A stretch of 64,000 nucleotides of DNA, taken from the NCBI RefSeq assembly GCF_900155615.1, contig NZ_FUHT01000003.1, forward strand, positions 868,001 through 932,000. Direction: 5' to 3'. This DNA comes from Massiliimalia massiliensis (GTDB lineage: Bacteria; Bacillota; Clostridia; Oscillospirales; Ruminococcaceae). This document shows, one piece after another, positions 50,624-60,143 of the stretch. Position numbers and translations under genes: made by a program. Position 1 is the stretch's first letter. The number at the start of each line of letters is the position of its first letter. Under the pieces are notes generated by a model, which was not told the origin of the DNA, ran no database searches, and saw nothing but the letters and a program-made list of their open reading frames with translations.

Positions 50624-52003
50624 ATGCGGTTATCCTCTCCGCGCTTTTTGCTTACTGCTCCGGCAAGCGGGAACGGCAAGACTACCCTTGCCTGCGCAGT
50701 GCTGCAGGCCTTTGTGAATCGTGGAATCCCGGCGGCTTCTTTTAAATGCGGGCCGGATTTTATCGATCCGATGTTCCACAGCCGGGCAATCGGCACGCCG
50801 AGCTATCAGCTTGATTCCTTTTTCATGAACCGGGAACAGCTAGCCAGTTCACTGCTTCGTCATTCCTCCGGGCGCAGGATTTCTGTGCTGGAGGGAGCAA
50901 TGGGATATTATGACGGGATTGCCGGTACTACGACCAAGGCGAGCGCTTACGAAGTGGCGCGGCTGACCAAGACGCCGGTTGTGCTGGTGGTAGACTGCAA
51001 GAAAGCGAGCGTTTCGATTCTTGCACTCCTGTTCGGTTTTCTGTCATTCCGGGATGATTCGGCGATTGCAGGCGTGATCCTGAACCGTTTGTCCGCTTCC
51101 CGGTATTCCGAGATGAAAGCACTGATTGAGTCGAACCTCCCGGTGAAGGTTTACGGCTTTCTGCCGCCAATGGAGAACTGCAGCTTTGAGAGCCGTTATC
51201 TGGGCCTGGTACAGGCAGGTGAAATGGAGGGCATCGGCCAGAAGCTGCAAACGCTTGCGGCGCAGGCGGAGAAAAGCATTGACCTGGATGGGCTTCTCCG
51301 TCTGGGGGATACGGCGCCGCCTGTCGAGACGCAGCCGGTATCCCTAAAGCCGGCTGCAGGACGTCCGGTGATTGCTGTTGCAAGGGATGAAGCCTTTTCT
51401 TTTTATTATCAGGATAATCTTGACCTGCTTGCCGCCGGCGGCGCGGAATTGCGGTATTTTTCTCCTCTGCGCGACCGTATTCTCCCGCCCGAAGCGGACG
51501 GCCTGCTGCTGGGCGGCGGATATCCGGAGCTGTTTGCACAAACGCTCTCGGAGAACCATACTATGCGGGAAAGCATTTTGGCGGCTGTCAACGATGGGAT
51601 GCCCTGCATTGCGGAATGCGGTGGCTTTCTGTATCTCTGTGAAGAGCTGGAAGACGCGCAGGGAATTTCGCTTCCAATGGTGGGGGCAATTTCGGCCAGG
51701 GGTTTTGGAACCCATCGGCTGGGACGCTTTGGATACGTCTCCCTGACTGCACAGAAAGATAACCTGCTGTGCCGGGAGGGAGAGCAGATTCGGGGACATG
51801 AATTTCACTATTGGGACTGCAGCGACTGCGGGAACAGCTTTTTAGCGGTAAAACCGGTGCGGGACACATCCTGGGAATGCGTTCATACAACGCAGACTCT
51901 ATATGCGGGATTTCCGCATCTTTCCTTTGTCTCTAATCCATCTGCGGTACAACGGTTTTTGAGGAAATGTGTACATTTTCGGAAAAGGAAGGAACAAGAA
52001 TGA
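50624..52003 (+). CDS. cbiA: cobyrinic acid a,c-diamide synthase CbiA
   Basis: 459 aa from the ATG at 50624 (AAAGGATGTGTTTGGGC upstream). It amidates the a and c side chains with glutamine and ATP. The N-terminal P-loop domain has LTAPASGNGKTTLACAVLQAF and FKCGPDFIDPMFH. The C-terminal class I glutaminase-like domain has LGGGYPELFA, the Cys in IAECGGFLYLCEEL, and GHEFHYWDC. The stop overlaps the cobT start (ATGA). Confidence 0.95.
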   Translation: MRLSSPRFLLTAPASGNGKTTLACAVLQAFVNRGIPAASFKCGPDFIDPMFHSRAIGTPSYQLDSFFMNREQLASSLLRHSSGRRISVLEGAMGYYDGIAGTTTKASAYEVARLTKTPVVLVVDCKKASVSILALLFGFLSFRDDSAIAGVILNRLSASRYSEMKALIESNLPVKVYGFLPPMENCSFESRYLGLVQAGEMEGIGQKLQTLAAQAEKSIDLDGLLRLGDTAPPVETQPVSLKPAAGRPVIAVARDEAFSFYYQDNLDLLAAGGAELRYFSPLRDRILPPEADGLLLGGGYPELFAQTLSENHTMRESILAAVNDGMPCIAECGGFLYLCEELEDAQGISLPMVGAISARGFGTHRLGRFGYVSLTAQKDNLLCREGEQIRGHEFHYWDCSDCGNSFLAVKPVRDTSWECVHTTQTLYAGFPHLSFVSNPSAVQRFLRKCVHFRKRKEQE

Positions 52004-53055
52004 TTTCATTGCAGGAAACGCTTCAGCGGATTCAGCCGGCTGATCAAAGGAGCGGGGAGCTTTCAAAAAAAAGATGGGACAGCATCGCAAAGCCGCTGGG
52101 AAGCTTGGGGCTGTTAGAGGAAGCCGTGGTTCGGATTTCTTCCGTACAGGGCACGGCGGACTGTCGGATTGACAAAAGAGCAGTGCTGATTTTCTGCGCG
52201 GATAACGGTGTGGTTTGCGAGGGCGTAACTCAGTGTGACAGCAGCGTTACCGCGGTTGTTGCCGGGAATTTTTTATCGGGCGACACCAGCGTTTGCATCA
52301 TGGCCGGGCTGGCAGGCGCCGATATCATACCGGTGGATATTGGGATGAATGCAGATGTTCCCGGCATGATTTCTCTCAAGCCCCGGTATGGAACCGGCAA
52401 TATTGCCAGGGAACCTGCAATGAGCCGGCAGGAGGCCGTCCGGGCAGTGGAAGCCGGGATTGAGATGGTAAGAAGACTTTCCGAGGAAGGATATCAACTG
52501 ATTGCTACAGGAGAAATGGGAATCGGCAATACTACCACCAGCAGTGCGGTAGCGTCTGCATTGACTGGACTTTCAGTCCGGGAGATGACCGGACGAGGAG
52601 CCGGACTGTCTTCAGCGGGGCTTGTGAAAAAGCAGACTGCGATCCGGCAGGCGCTGGAGCTGCATCGGCCTGACCCGGAGGATGTCGTCGGCGTGCTGGC
52701 AAAGGTAGGTGGCTTAGATCTTGCGGGATTAACCGGAGCCTTTTTAGGATGCGCGGCATTGAAAATTCCTGCTGTGATTGACGGATTCATCTCAGCTACC
52801 GCCGCCTTATGCGCGGTTCGGCTTTGCCCGGCGGCTGGGGAATACCTGTTGGCTTCCCATCAGTCGGGAGAGCCGGCAAGCAGAATAATCATGGAAGAAC
52901 TGGGCCTTTCTCCATTCCTGGACGCAGGGATGAGACTGGGCGAGGGTACGGGAGCAGTTGCCGCCCTGCCGGTTTTGGATATGTCACTTGCGGTTTACCG
53001 CAGGATGAGCACCTTTGAGGAGATTGAAATCGAGGCGTATCAGCCTTTAACATAG
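52000..53055 (+). CDS. cobT: nicotinate-nucleotide--dimethylbenzimidazole phosphoribosyltransferase CobT
   Basis: 351 aa from the ATG at 52000, overlapping cbiA. It activates the lower-ligand base by making alpha-ribazole phosphate. Motifs: RWDSIAKPLGSLGLLEEAVVRI, IFCADNGVVCEGVTQ, TGEMGIGNTTTSSAVA, GRGAGLSS, VIDGFISATAALCA and the catalytic Glu in RLGEGTGAVAALPVLDM. The base it uses (DMB or another benzimidazole or purine) cannot be told from this; no bzaABCDE or bluB genes are in the window. Confidence 0.95.
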   Translation: MISLQETLQRIQPADQRSGELSKKRWDSIAKPLGSLGLLEEAVVRISSVQGTADCRIDKRAVLIFCADNGVVCEGVTQCDSSVTAVVAGNFLSGDTSVCIMAGLAGADIIPVDIGMNADVPGMISLKPRYGTGNIAREPAMSRQEAVRAVEAGIEMVRRLSEEGYQLIATGEMGIGNTTTSSAVASALTGLSVREMTGRGAGLSSAGLVKKQTAIRQALELHRPDPEDVVGVLAKVGGLDLAGLTGAFLGCAALKIPAVIDGFISATAALCAVRLCPAAGEYLLASHQSGEPASRIIMEELGLSPFLDAGMRLGEGTGAVAALPVLDMSLAVYRRMSTFEEIEIEAYQPLT

Positions 53056-53069
53056 AAGGAGCGGGGCAG

Positions 53070-53597
53070 ATGTTTCTATTGGTGACAGGCGGGGCGGCCA
53101 GCGGAAAATCAGAATACGCGGAACAGCGCGCGATGCAGGCTGCAGCGCCGCGCGTTTATCTTGCAACCATGGAACCGTTTGGAGCAGAGGCGCAGAGGCG
53201 GATTCACCGCCATCGAAGGCTGCGGGCGGAGAAGGGCTTTTTGACAATCGAATGCCCAGTAGACATCCGGTCAGTGGGACTGCCGGAAAAAAGCACAGTA
53301 CTTTTGGAATGCCTTTCCAACCTTGCGGCAAATGAATTCTTTTCATCGGCGGGGGCTGGCAGGGAGAGGGCGGAAGAAACAATTTTTTCCGGGATCGGAA
53401 GTTTGCTCAGCCGGACGGAGGATCTGATTGTCGTGACCAACGAGCTGTTTTCTGACGGGACGGCCTATGATTCCTCTGTGATGGAGTATCTCCGGCTGTT
53501 GGGGAAACTAAATCAAAAGCTGGCCGGGATTGCGGACGAAGTAGTTGAGGTCGTCTGCGGCATTCCGGTCATATGTGAAGAAGGGAAAGAGCTATGA
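53070..53597 (+). CDS. cobU: adenosylcobinamide kinase / adenosylcobinamide-phosphate guanylyltransferase CobU
   Basis: 175 aa. P-loop TGGAASGKSEYAEQRA at the N-terminus, the His/Arg segment RIHRHRRLRAEKG that carries the guanylated His in CobU, VLLECLSNLAANEFF, and VVTNELFSDGTAYDSSVMEY near the end, in place of the usual NEVGxGIVP motif. It phosphorylates adenosylcobinamide and transfers GMP. It overlaps cobS by 4 bp. A second, shorter CobU-like gene lies just after cobS. Confidence 0.9.
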   Translation: MFLLVTGGAASGKSEYAEQRAMQAAAPRVYLATMEPFGAEAQRRIHRHRRLRAEKGFLTIECPVDIRSVGLPEKSTVLLECLSNLAANEFFSSAGAGRERAEETIFSGIGSLLSRTEDLIVVTNELFSDGTAYDSSVMEYLRLLGKLNQKLAGIADEVVEVVCGIPVICEEGKEL

Positions 53598-54373
53598 GAC
53601 TATGGGAATCCTTTAAAATAGCGTTTGCAATGTATTCTGTTCTGCCGATACCAGATGTAAAATGGGAAGAAAAGAATATGCGGTATGCCTTCTGCTTTTT
53701 TCCTCTGATCGGGCTGGTGGTCGGCGGGGCGCTGTCCCTGTGGCTCTGGCTGAGCCATTTGCTGGAATTAGGCGGACTGCTGACCGCAGTGGTAGCAGTT
53801 TCGGTTCCGATACTGCTGACTGGCGGAATCCATCTTGACGGCTTCTGCGATACTTCGGACGCACTCGCTTCCCGTCAACCGCCGGAGAGAAAGCTGGAAA
53901 TTCTGAAAGATTCCCATGTCGGCGCCTTTGCAGTGATTGCAGTCGGGATTTATTTGCTGCTGACCGCCGGCTTATGGGAAGAATACCGTTTTACCGTTTC
54001 CTCCATGGGGGTGTTATGGTGTGGTTTTGTCCTGTCGCGTGCGCTCAGCGGCTGGAGCTCGGTCTCATTTCCGCCTTCTAAAAACAGCGGATTGCTCCGC
54101 AGCTTTTCTGACGCGGCGCAGAAACAGGCTGTCAGGCTTTCCTCCGTTTTGTTTATTCTGCTTTCTCTGGCTGGGATGGTTCTTTTTGACTGGATCGCGG
54201 CGGTATGCGTCGCTGTTTTGGTGTTTTTACTGCTGTTTTTTTATTACTGGATGGCCAAACGGCAATTTGGCGGTGTCAGCGGGGATTTGGCGGGCTATTT
54301 TCTGACGCTGTGCGAATGGGTTGTATTACTGGGCGTGGTTGTTGCCCAGGGCGTTGAGCGGTTAGCGGTTTGA
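53594..54373 (+). CDS. cobS: adenosylcobinamide-GDP ribazoletransferase CobS
   Basis: 259-aa integral membrane cobalamin synthase, with many helices and the conserved GGIHLDGFCDTSDAL and KLEILKDSHVGAFAVIAVGIYLLL segments. It joins adenosylcobinamide-GDP with alpha-ribazole (phosphate) to give adenosylcobalamin (phosphate). The N-terminus SFKIAFAMYSVLPIP is typical. The ATG overlaps the cobU stop. After it comes an 80-bp gap before the small CobU-like gene. Confidence 0.93.
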   Translation: MRLWESFKIAFAMYSVLPIPDVKWEEKNMRYAFCFFPLIGLVVGGALSLWLWLSHLLELGGLLTAVVAVSVPILLTGGIHLDGFCDTSDALASRQPPERKLEILKDSHVGAFAVIAVGIYLLLTAGLWEEYRFTVSSMGVLWCGFVLSRALSGWSSVSFPPSKNSGLLRSFSDAAQKQAVRLSSVLFILLSLAGMVLFDWIAAVCVAVLVFLLLFFYYWMAKRQFGGVSGDLAGYFLTLCEWVVLLGVVVAQGVERLAV

Positions 54374-54451
54374 TTCCTTGGCGGCGGAGCCATCGCCGCT
54401 CATTTGGCTATGTCAAAACCGTACAATTCCAAGAAAGGAATGATCATAGCA

Positions 54452-54844
54452 ATGAAACTGATAATTGGCGGAATGGCGCAGGGAAAAAAGGAATATGCCT
54501 GCAAAGCGTTCTGTTTGAGAGCGGATCAGGTTTTGGACGGGGCGGTATTGCCGCTTGAGCAGAGAGACGGCATTGCCGCGCTGGAACATCTGGAATTGCT
54601 GGTACGCAGGCTATTAGACAGAAATATGGATCCCTGTGCATGGCTGGAAGTCCTTTGCCGGGATAATCCTGATATTGTTCTCCTCTGCCGGGAGGTCGGC
54701 TGCGGCGTTGTACCGGTTTTACAGGAAGAACGGGACTTTCGGGAAGCAGTCGGGCGGGTTTGCTGCCTGTTGGCAAAACAGGCCGAAGCGGTTATCCGCG
54801 TTCAATGCGGACTGGGAATGGTGCTGAAGGGAGAATTGCTGTGA
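54452..54844 (+). CDS. short CobU-like protein (second cobinamide kinase homologue)
   Basis: 130 aa. It keeps a P-loop-like start LIIGGMAQGKKEYACKAF and the C-terminal CobU region IVLLCREVGCGVVPVLQEER then DFREAVGRVCCLLAKQAEA, including EVGxGVVP, but lacks most of the central part with the guanylated His. It may be a kinase-only form or may complement the first CobU, whose own EVGxG motif is replaced. The ATG at 54452 gives the P-loop at residues 4-12; the Shine-Dalgarno AAGAAAGGA is somewhat far. It overlaps the phosphatase gene (GTGA). Confidence 0.75.
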   Translation: MKLIIGGMAQGKKEYACKAFCLRADQVLDGAVLPLEQRDGIAALEHLELLVRRLLDRNMDPCAWLEVLCRDNPDIVLLCREVGCGVVPVLQEERDFREAVGRVCCLLAKQAEAVIRVQCGLGMVLKGELL

Positions 54845-55455
54845 GAATCTGTTTGATCCGGCATGGGAAAACAGCCGGAAACGTGAAACGGCAGTATATC
54901 GGGAGAAGAACGGATGAACCGCTGTGTGAAGAGGGCAGACAGGAGTTGATCCGTTTTTATCAGGCTGGACGCTATCCAAAGGCAGAGGCCGTAATCGTTA
55001 GTCCGATGAAACGCTGTATTGAAACTGCAGAGCTTTTATACTCCGGACAGAAAATGATTTTATGCGAGGGGTTGGTTGAGACGGATTTCGGAAGCTTTGA
55101 GGGGAAAACCTATGAAGAATTAAAGGATCAGCCGGCCTATCGGCATTTTTTGGAGAGCGGCGGCGAGCTTCCCTTCCCAGGCGGAGAAACCAAGGAGGAA
55201 ATGGCCTTCCGCGTGACTGCCGCGTTTTGGAAAACGGTGAAAACCCTGCAAAAGGAGGACTGCGGATCTGCAGTATTTCTGTTCCACGGCGGCCCGATCA
55301 TGGCTGTGATGTCCTCGTTGATTCCGGAGTCCGGATTTTATGACTGGCAATGCCCAAGCGGCGATGGATGGGAATTCTTGCTTTCAGACTCTGCCAGGTC
55401 TGCCGGCCAGGTTGTCCGGCTGTCCGGGAAGGAGGAAAAACAGTGCAGCTTTTAG
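54841..55455 (+). CDS. cobC: histidine phosphatase, alpha-ribazole phosphatase CobC
   Basis: 204 aa from the GTG at 54841 (AAGGGAG upstream). Phosphoglycerate-mutase-like fold with the RHG motif LIRHGKTAGN, VSPMKRCIETAELL, ETDFGSFEGKTYEEL and the late VFLFHGGPIMAVMSSL with the second His. Its position in the cob operon points to alpha-ribazole-5'-phosphate or adenosylcobalamin-5'-phosphate as substrate. Overlaps at both ends show coupled translation. Confidence 0.88.
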   Translation: MRICLIRHGKTAGNVKRQYIGRRTDEPLCEEGRQELIRFYQAGRYPKAEAVIVSPMKRCIETAELLYSGQKMILCEGLVETDFGSFEGKTYEELKDQPAYRHFLESGGELPFPGGETKEEMAFRVTAAFWKTVKTLQKEDCGSAVFLFHGGPIMAVMSSLIPESGFYDWQCPSGDGWEFLLSDSARSAGQVVRLSGKEEKQCSF

Positions 55456-56429
55456 GCTATTCGTTTCTGTCGCTGGTATGCGGCTTTTTTCTGGATCTTT
55501 TGTTGGGAGACCCTCACTGGATGCCCCATCCGGTACGGTTAATTGGCTGGCTGATCGAGCGGCTGGAATCGGTTCTGCGCCGGTGGTTTCCGGCGGCTGA
55601 AAGGGGAGAATGGGCGGCAGGTATCTGTCTGGTTCTGCTGACCCTATATTGTTCGGTAGCTGTGCCTGGACTGCTTTTATGGATCGGCTGGCTGATTCAT
55701 CCGCTGTGTTTTTTTGTTCTGGAAAGTGTGATGTGCTATCAGATCCTTGCAGTTACATCGCTGCGCAGGGAGAGCATGAAGGTGTATGCCTGTCTGCGGC
55801 AGGGAAACCTTTCCGGCGCCAAGGAAGCGGTTTCCCAAATTGTCGGAAGAGATGTAGAGTCTTTAGACGAAGCGGGTGTAATTCGCGCGGCGGTTGAAAC
55901 GGTAGCGGAAAACGCCTCGGACGGCGTTGCCGCACCGCTTTTCTATCTCGCTTTGGGCGGGGCGCCGCTTGGCTTTTTTTATAAGGCGGTCAATACGCTT
56001 GATTCTATGGTCGGATATAAAAATGACCGGTATCTGAATTTTGGGCGCGCGGCTGCCAAAACAGACGATGTAATGAATTTTTTGCCCGCGCGCATCTGTG
56101 CCTGGCTGATGATCCTCTGCAGCGGACCGGCAGGTCTCGACGCCAAGCATGCTTTCGCTGTTTTCCGGCGCGACAGGTTTTCACACGCGAGTCCGAACAG
56201 CGCGCAGACGGAATCGGTCTGTGCCGGCGCACTGCATATCCGTCTGGCAGGAGACGCTTATTATTTTGGAAGGCTTTTAAAGAAACCATATATCGGCGAT
56301 AATGACCGGCCTGTCTGTCAAGAGGATATCCGGCGAGCGAACCGGCTGATGCTTTGGACAGCCGTTGCCGCGTTCCTGCTTGCCCTGGGCTGGCGCGGAC
56401 TTTATTTTTGGTTAGGAGGCCTGCTATGA
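55443..56429 (+). CDS. cbiB: adenosylcobinamide-phosphate synthase CbiB
   Basis: 328-aa membrane protein that attaches aminopropanol phosphate to adenosylcobyric acid. Motifs: FFLDLLLGDPHWMPHPVRLIG, VGRDVESLDEAGVIRAAVETVAENASDGVAAPLFYLALG-type region, and NTLDSMVGYKNDRYLNFGRA. The GTG at 55443 follows GGAGGAAAAACA; longer frames run into cobC. The stop overlaps the cobD ATG. Confidence 0.94.
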   Translation: MQLLGYSFLSLVCGFFLDLLLGDPHWMPHPVRLIGWLIERLESVLRRWFPAAERGEWAAGICLVLLTLYCSVAVPGLLLWIGWLIHPLCFFVLESVMCYQILAVTSLRRESMKVYACLRQGNLSGAKEAVSQIVGRDVESLDEAGVIRAAVETVAENASDGVAAPLFYLALGGAPLGFFYKAVNTLDSMVGYKNDRYLNFGRAAAKTDDVMNFLPARICAWLMILCSGPAGLDAKHAFAVFRRDRFSHASPNSAQTESVCAGALHIRLAGDAYYFGRLLKKPYIGDNDRPVCQEDIRRANRLMLWTAVAAFLLALGWRGLYFWLGGLL

Positions 56430-57463
56430 GGGTGCATGGTGGGGATACACTGGGGTATTCAGATATTGTGTTGGATTTTTCCATTAACGTGAACCCATTA
56501 GGGATGCCGCAGGCGGTAAAAGAGGCGGCGAAAAAAGCAGTGGATTTCTGTGGGGAATATCCTGATTTTCGTTGCCGGGAATTAAAAAAAGCAATATCAG
56601 AACATTATGAAATTCCGGAAAATCAGATTCTCTGCGGAAACGGAGCGTCCGATCTGATCTTTCGTCTGGTACAGGCAATTAAGCCTAAAAAGGCGTTGCT
56701 GCCCTGTCCTACCTTTTCAGAATACGAAACCGCATTAAGGGGAGCTGGGTGTGAGATTATTTTTCTGCCTTTGCTGAGGGAGAATGACTTTTTGCCGGAT
56801 GATTCCCTGCTGGAAGCGTTGGACTGCGGCGCAGACCTTCTGTTTTTCTGCAATCCGAACAATCCGACCGGGCAGTATGTGGACAGGCGCTTTATCAAAC
56901 GACTGGCTGAAGCGTGCCGGGAAAAGAGAATTACACTCTGCCTGGATGAATGCTTTGCGGAATTTTTAGAGGAATATGACCTTGTTTCCGCGCTTCCTCT
57001 GATCTCAGATTTTCCGAACCTGTTTATCCTGCGGGCGTTTACCAAAACCTATGCAATGGCTGGACTCAGGCTCGGATGGGCGGCCTGTGCGGATCAAGCC
57101 CTGGTTTGTGGCGCGGAGGCATCCGGAGCGTGCTGGAATGTGTCGATTCCGGCTCAGAAAGCGGGGATTGCGGCGCTGAAAGAAACTGAATTTTTGGAGA
57201 AAAGCAGAAAGCTTGTGACGAATGAACGGAAGTGGATGAAACAGGAACTAACAAAACTGGGGCTTAAAGTGACTGGTTCTCATGCAAATTACCTGTTTTT
57301 CCGCAGCAGCTCTGCCCGCCTTAAGGAAGAAATGGCGCTGCGGCATATCCTGATCCGGGATTGCCGGGATTATCATGGGCTGGATGAATATGATTACCGG
57401 GTTGCTGTAAAAAACCATCCGGAAAATATACAGTTAATGGATGCACTAACCCAGTGCAAATGA
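56426..57463 (+). CDS. cobD: threonine-phosphate decarboxylase CobD
   Basis: 345-aa PLP-dependent class I/II aminotransferase-fold enzyme that makes (R)-1-amino-2-propanol phosphate from L-threonine phosphate. Conserved: HGGDTLGY and LDFSINVNPLGMP at the start, FCNPNNPTGQYV, LDECFAEF and the PLP Lys in AFTKTYAMAGLRLGW. Start ATG at 56426, 6 bases after GGAGG. It supplies the substrate of CbiB, encoded just before it. Confidence 0.93.
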   Translation: MRVHGGDTLGYSDIVLDFSINVNPLGMPQAVKEAAKKAVDFCGEYPDFRCRELKKAISEHYEIPENQILCGNGASDLIFRLVQAIKPKKALLPCPTFSEYETALRGAGCEIIFLPLLRENDFLPDDSLLEALDCGADLLFFCNPNNPTGQYVDRRFIKRLAEACREKRITLCLDECFAEFLEEYDLVSALPLISDFPNLFILRAFTKTYAMAGLRLGWAACADQALVCGAEASGACWNVSIPAQKAGIAALKETEFLEKSRKLVTNERKWMKQELTKLGLKVTGSHANYLFFRSSSARLKEEMALRHILIRDCRDYHGLDEYDYRVAVKNHPENIQLMDALTQCK

Positions 57464-57481
57464 TAGAAAGCAGGGACAAAG

Positions 57482-58960
57482 ATGGCAAAAGCAATTATGA
57501 TACAGGGAACGACCTCAAATGCCGGAAAGAGCTTTGTAGCGGCGGGAATCTGCCGGATTCTCAAGCAGGACGGCTACCGGGTCGCGCCCTTTAAGTCCCA
57601 GAACATGGCGCTGAATTCCTTTATCACCCGGGAGGGAATGGAAATGGGGCGTGCGCAGGTGATGCAGGCGGAAGCAGCAGGGATAGAACCCAGCGTGCTG
57701 ATGAACCCGATTCTGCTCAAGCCGACCAACGATGTCGGTTCACAGGTGATCGTCAACGGCGAGGTGCTGGGAAATATGAAGGCCGCGGATTATTTCCGGT
57801 ATAAAAAAAGGCTGATTCCGGATATTATGAGGGCCTATCAGCGTTTGTCGGAAGAATATGATATCATTGTAATTGAAGGGGCAGGGAGTCCTGCTGAAAT
57901 CAACCTCAAGCAGGATGATATCGTCAATATGGGAATGGCAAAGCTGGCGGATGCACCGGTGCTGCTGGTGGGGGATATTGACCGGGGAGGAGTATTTGCC
58001 TCTCTTTATGGAACCGCCGCGCTGCTTGAACCGGATGAGCGGAGGATAATCAAGGGTCTGGTTATTAATAAGTTCCGGGGCGATCCGGAAATCCTGAAAC
58101 CAGGGCTGTCGATGCTGGAAAATCTGACAAATATCCCGGTAGCGGGGGTGATTCCCTATCTGCCGGTTGATGTAGATGATGAGGACAGCCTTTCTGAGCG
58201 GCTCGAGCAGAAGCAGGGACATGGAATCTGCGATATTGCTGCGATCCGTTTTCCGAGGATCTCTAATTTTACTGATCTCAATGCGCTCGAACGGTTGGAC
58301 GGTGTGTCAGTGCGGTATATCACGTCGGCAAAGGAATGGGGAGAGCCTGACCTTGTGGTGCTGCCAGGTACCAAAAATACAATGGGCGACCTGAAATGGA
58401 TGCGGGAAAACGGCCTGGAAGCAAAGATACTCAAATATGCTTCCTCAGGAAGACCGGTCTTTGGAATCTGCGGAGGCTATCAGATGATGGGTCAAGCGCT
58501 CAGCGATCCGGAGCAGGTAGAAGAAGGCGGTACCCTGCGGGGAATGGGCCTCTTCCCGGGCAGGACTGTCTTTGGACAGGAAAAGGTGCGCGGACAGGTT
58601 TCGGGAACCTTCGGGGCGCTGGAAGGAATATTCTGCACCCTGAGCGGAAAAGCGTTTCGCGGGTATGAAATCCATATGGGACAGACCTGCTGGGATACGC
58701 CTCCTATCCCGCTCACAAGCATTGGCGGGGCAAACAGAGGAAATCTGTACGGAAGCTATATCCACGGGATCTTTGACCGGCCTGAAATCGCGCAGGCGGT
58801 GGTTACCGCTTTGTTGAAAGAAAAGGGCGTATCGTATTGTCCGGGACAGGAAATCGATGAGGCCGCTTACCGGGAACGGCAGTATGACCTCCTGGCGGAA
58901 GGAATTCGCGGCGGGCTTGACATGGAGCTGTTTTACCATATAATGGAGGAAGGAATATGA
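57482..58960 (+). CDS. cbiP: cobyric acid synthase CbiP
   Basis: 492 aa. It amidates the b, d, e and g side chains with glutamine and ATP. N-terminal [52 protein letters not shown]-type segment, [15 protein letters not shown]. The C-terminal glutaminase domain has [11 protein letters not shown] with the nucleophile Cys, GYEIHMGQT and GSYIHGIFD. The ATG lies 18 bp after cobD. The stop overlaps the adenosyltransferase start (ATGA). Confidence 0.95.
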   Translation: MAKAIMIQGTTSNAGKSFVAAGICRILKQDGYRVAPFKSQNMALNSFITREGMEMGRAQVMQAEAAGIEPSVLMNPILLKPTNDVGSQVIVNGEVLGNMKAADYFRYKKRLIPDIMRAYQRLSEEYDIIVIEGAGSPAEINLKQDDIVNMGMAKLADAPVLLVGDIDRGGVFASLYGTAALLEPDERRIIKGLVINKFRGDPEILKPGLSMLENLTNIPVAGVIPYLPVDVDDEDSLSERLEQKQGHGICDIAAIRFPRISNFTDLNALERLDGVSVRYITSAKEWGEPDLVVLPGTKNTMGDLKWMRENGLEAKILKYASSGRPVFGICGGYQMMGQALSDPEQVEEGGTLRGMGLFPGRTVFGQEKVRGQVSGTFGALEGIFCTLSGKAFRGYEIHMGQTCWDTPPIPLTSIGGANRGNLYGSYIHGIFDRPEIAQAVVTALLKEKGVSYCPGQEIDEAAYRERQYDLLAEGIRGGLDMELFYHIMEEGI

Positions 58961-59475
58961 AACAGGGATTAATCCATCTTTACGCAGGAGATGGGAAAGG
59001 AAAGACAACCGCTGCGGTTGGGCTGGCAGTCCGGGCCGAGGGAAATGGGCTGCGCGTTTGGTTTTTGCAGTTTATGAAGGGAAGGACGAGCGGGGAAATC
59101 AGCGTTCTGAAACAGCTTCCGGGCTGTACTGTACGGCGGGGGAGCTGCACAAAATTCTCCTTCCAGATGACAGAAAAGGAAAAACAGACAGTAAAATCCG
59201 AGCAGGACAGCCTGCTTCAGGAAGCAGTGAGGCAGGCAGGCCTAACTGATCTTTTGATCTTGGATGAGGTGCTGTCTGCGGTTCAAACGGGGCTGTTATC
59301 CGAAGAACCGCTCCGGGAGTTTCTGAAGAACAAACCCGCACATCTGGAGCTAGTGATGACCGGCAGGGATCCAAAACCCTATATGATAGAAGCGGCGGAC
59401 TATTATTCTGAAATAGTTAAGAAAAAGCATCCGTTTGACCAAGGAATTACGGCGAGGAAGGGAATTGAAGAATGA
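58957..59475 (+). CDS. cobO: cob(I)yrinic acid a,c-diamide adenosyltransferase (CobA/CobO/BtuR type)
   Basis: 172 aa. P-loop [20 protein letters not shown], then [34 protein letters not shown] and [34 protein letters not shown]-type end, all typical of the CobA/BtuR family. It adds the upper adenosyl ligand. The ATG overlaps cbiP, and the stop overlaps cbiC. Confidence 0.94.
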   Translation: MKQGLIHLYAGDGKGKTTAAVGLAVRAEGNGLRVWFLQFMKGRTSGEISVLKQLPGCTVRRGSCTKFSFQMTEKEKQTVKSEQDSLLQEAVRQAGLTDLLILDEVLSAVQTGLLSEEPLREFLKNKPAHLELVMTGRDPKPYMIEAADYYSEIVKKKHPFDQGITARKGIEE

Positions 59476-60143
59476 AATTGGAACGGCATCTGCCAATGGA
59501 AATTGAACAGCGCAGCTTTGAGATTATTTCGGCTGAGATGGGGGAAACCTCTTTTCATGACTGGGAGCTTCCTATTGTAAAACGGGTTATTCATACGACC
59601 GCAGACTTTGATTATGTCAAAAATATAGTCTTTACCCATGGGGCGGCTGAAAAGGGAATCCAGACACTGCGGGAGGGCGCTGCTATTGTGACCGATACAA
59701 ACATGGCAAAGGCCGGAATCAATAAAAAAGCGCTGGAACGTTTGTCCGGACGGGTAGAGTGCTTTATGGCGGACAGCGATGTGGCGGAAACGGCAAGGAA
59801 GCGGCAGACTACCCGCGCCGCAGTGAGCATGGAAAAGGCGTCGTCCTTAAAAGGGCCGCTGATCTTTGCCATCGGGAATGCGCCTACTGCCTTGGTTAAG
59901 CTCTATGAGCTGATGGAAAAGCAAATCGTTTCTCCGGCGCTGGTGATTGGCGTGCCGGTCGGCTTTGTCAATGTGGTAGAAGCGAAAGAGCTGATTCTAA
60001 AAAGCGATGTTCCTTGTATTGTAGCAAGGGGAAGAAAGGGCGGAAGCAATGTCGCGGCGGCGATTATAAACGCCATGCTATATCAGCTGGGGCGGGAAGA
60101 GCAGGAGACGGCACATCCCGCCGGAGAGAGGAGAGGTAGATGA
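59472..60143 (+). CDS. cbiC: cobalt-precorrin-8 methylmutase CbiC
   Basis: 223 aa. It moves the C11 methyl to C12 to form cobyrinic acid. The catalytic His is in IVKRVIHTTADFDYV. Other marks are IVTDTNMAKAGINKKAL, GNAPTALVKLYELME, GVPVGFVNVVEAKE and ARGRKGGSNVAAAIINAML. It is the last cobalamin gene of the operon. The stop overlaps the lysozyme start, so readthrough into that gene is expected. Confidence 0.94.
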   Translation: MKLERHLPMEIEQRSFEIISAEMGETSFHDWELPIVKRVIHTTADFDYVKNIVFTHGAAEKGIQTLREGAAIVTDTNMAKAGINKKALERLSGRVECFMADSDVAETARKRQTTRAAVSMEKASSLKGPLIFAIGNAPTALVKLYELMEKQIVSPALVIGVPVGFVNVVEAKELILKSDVPCIVARGRKGGSNVAAAIINAMLYQLGREEQETAHPAGERRGR

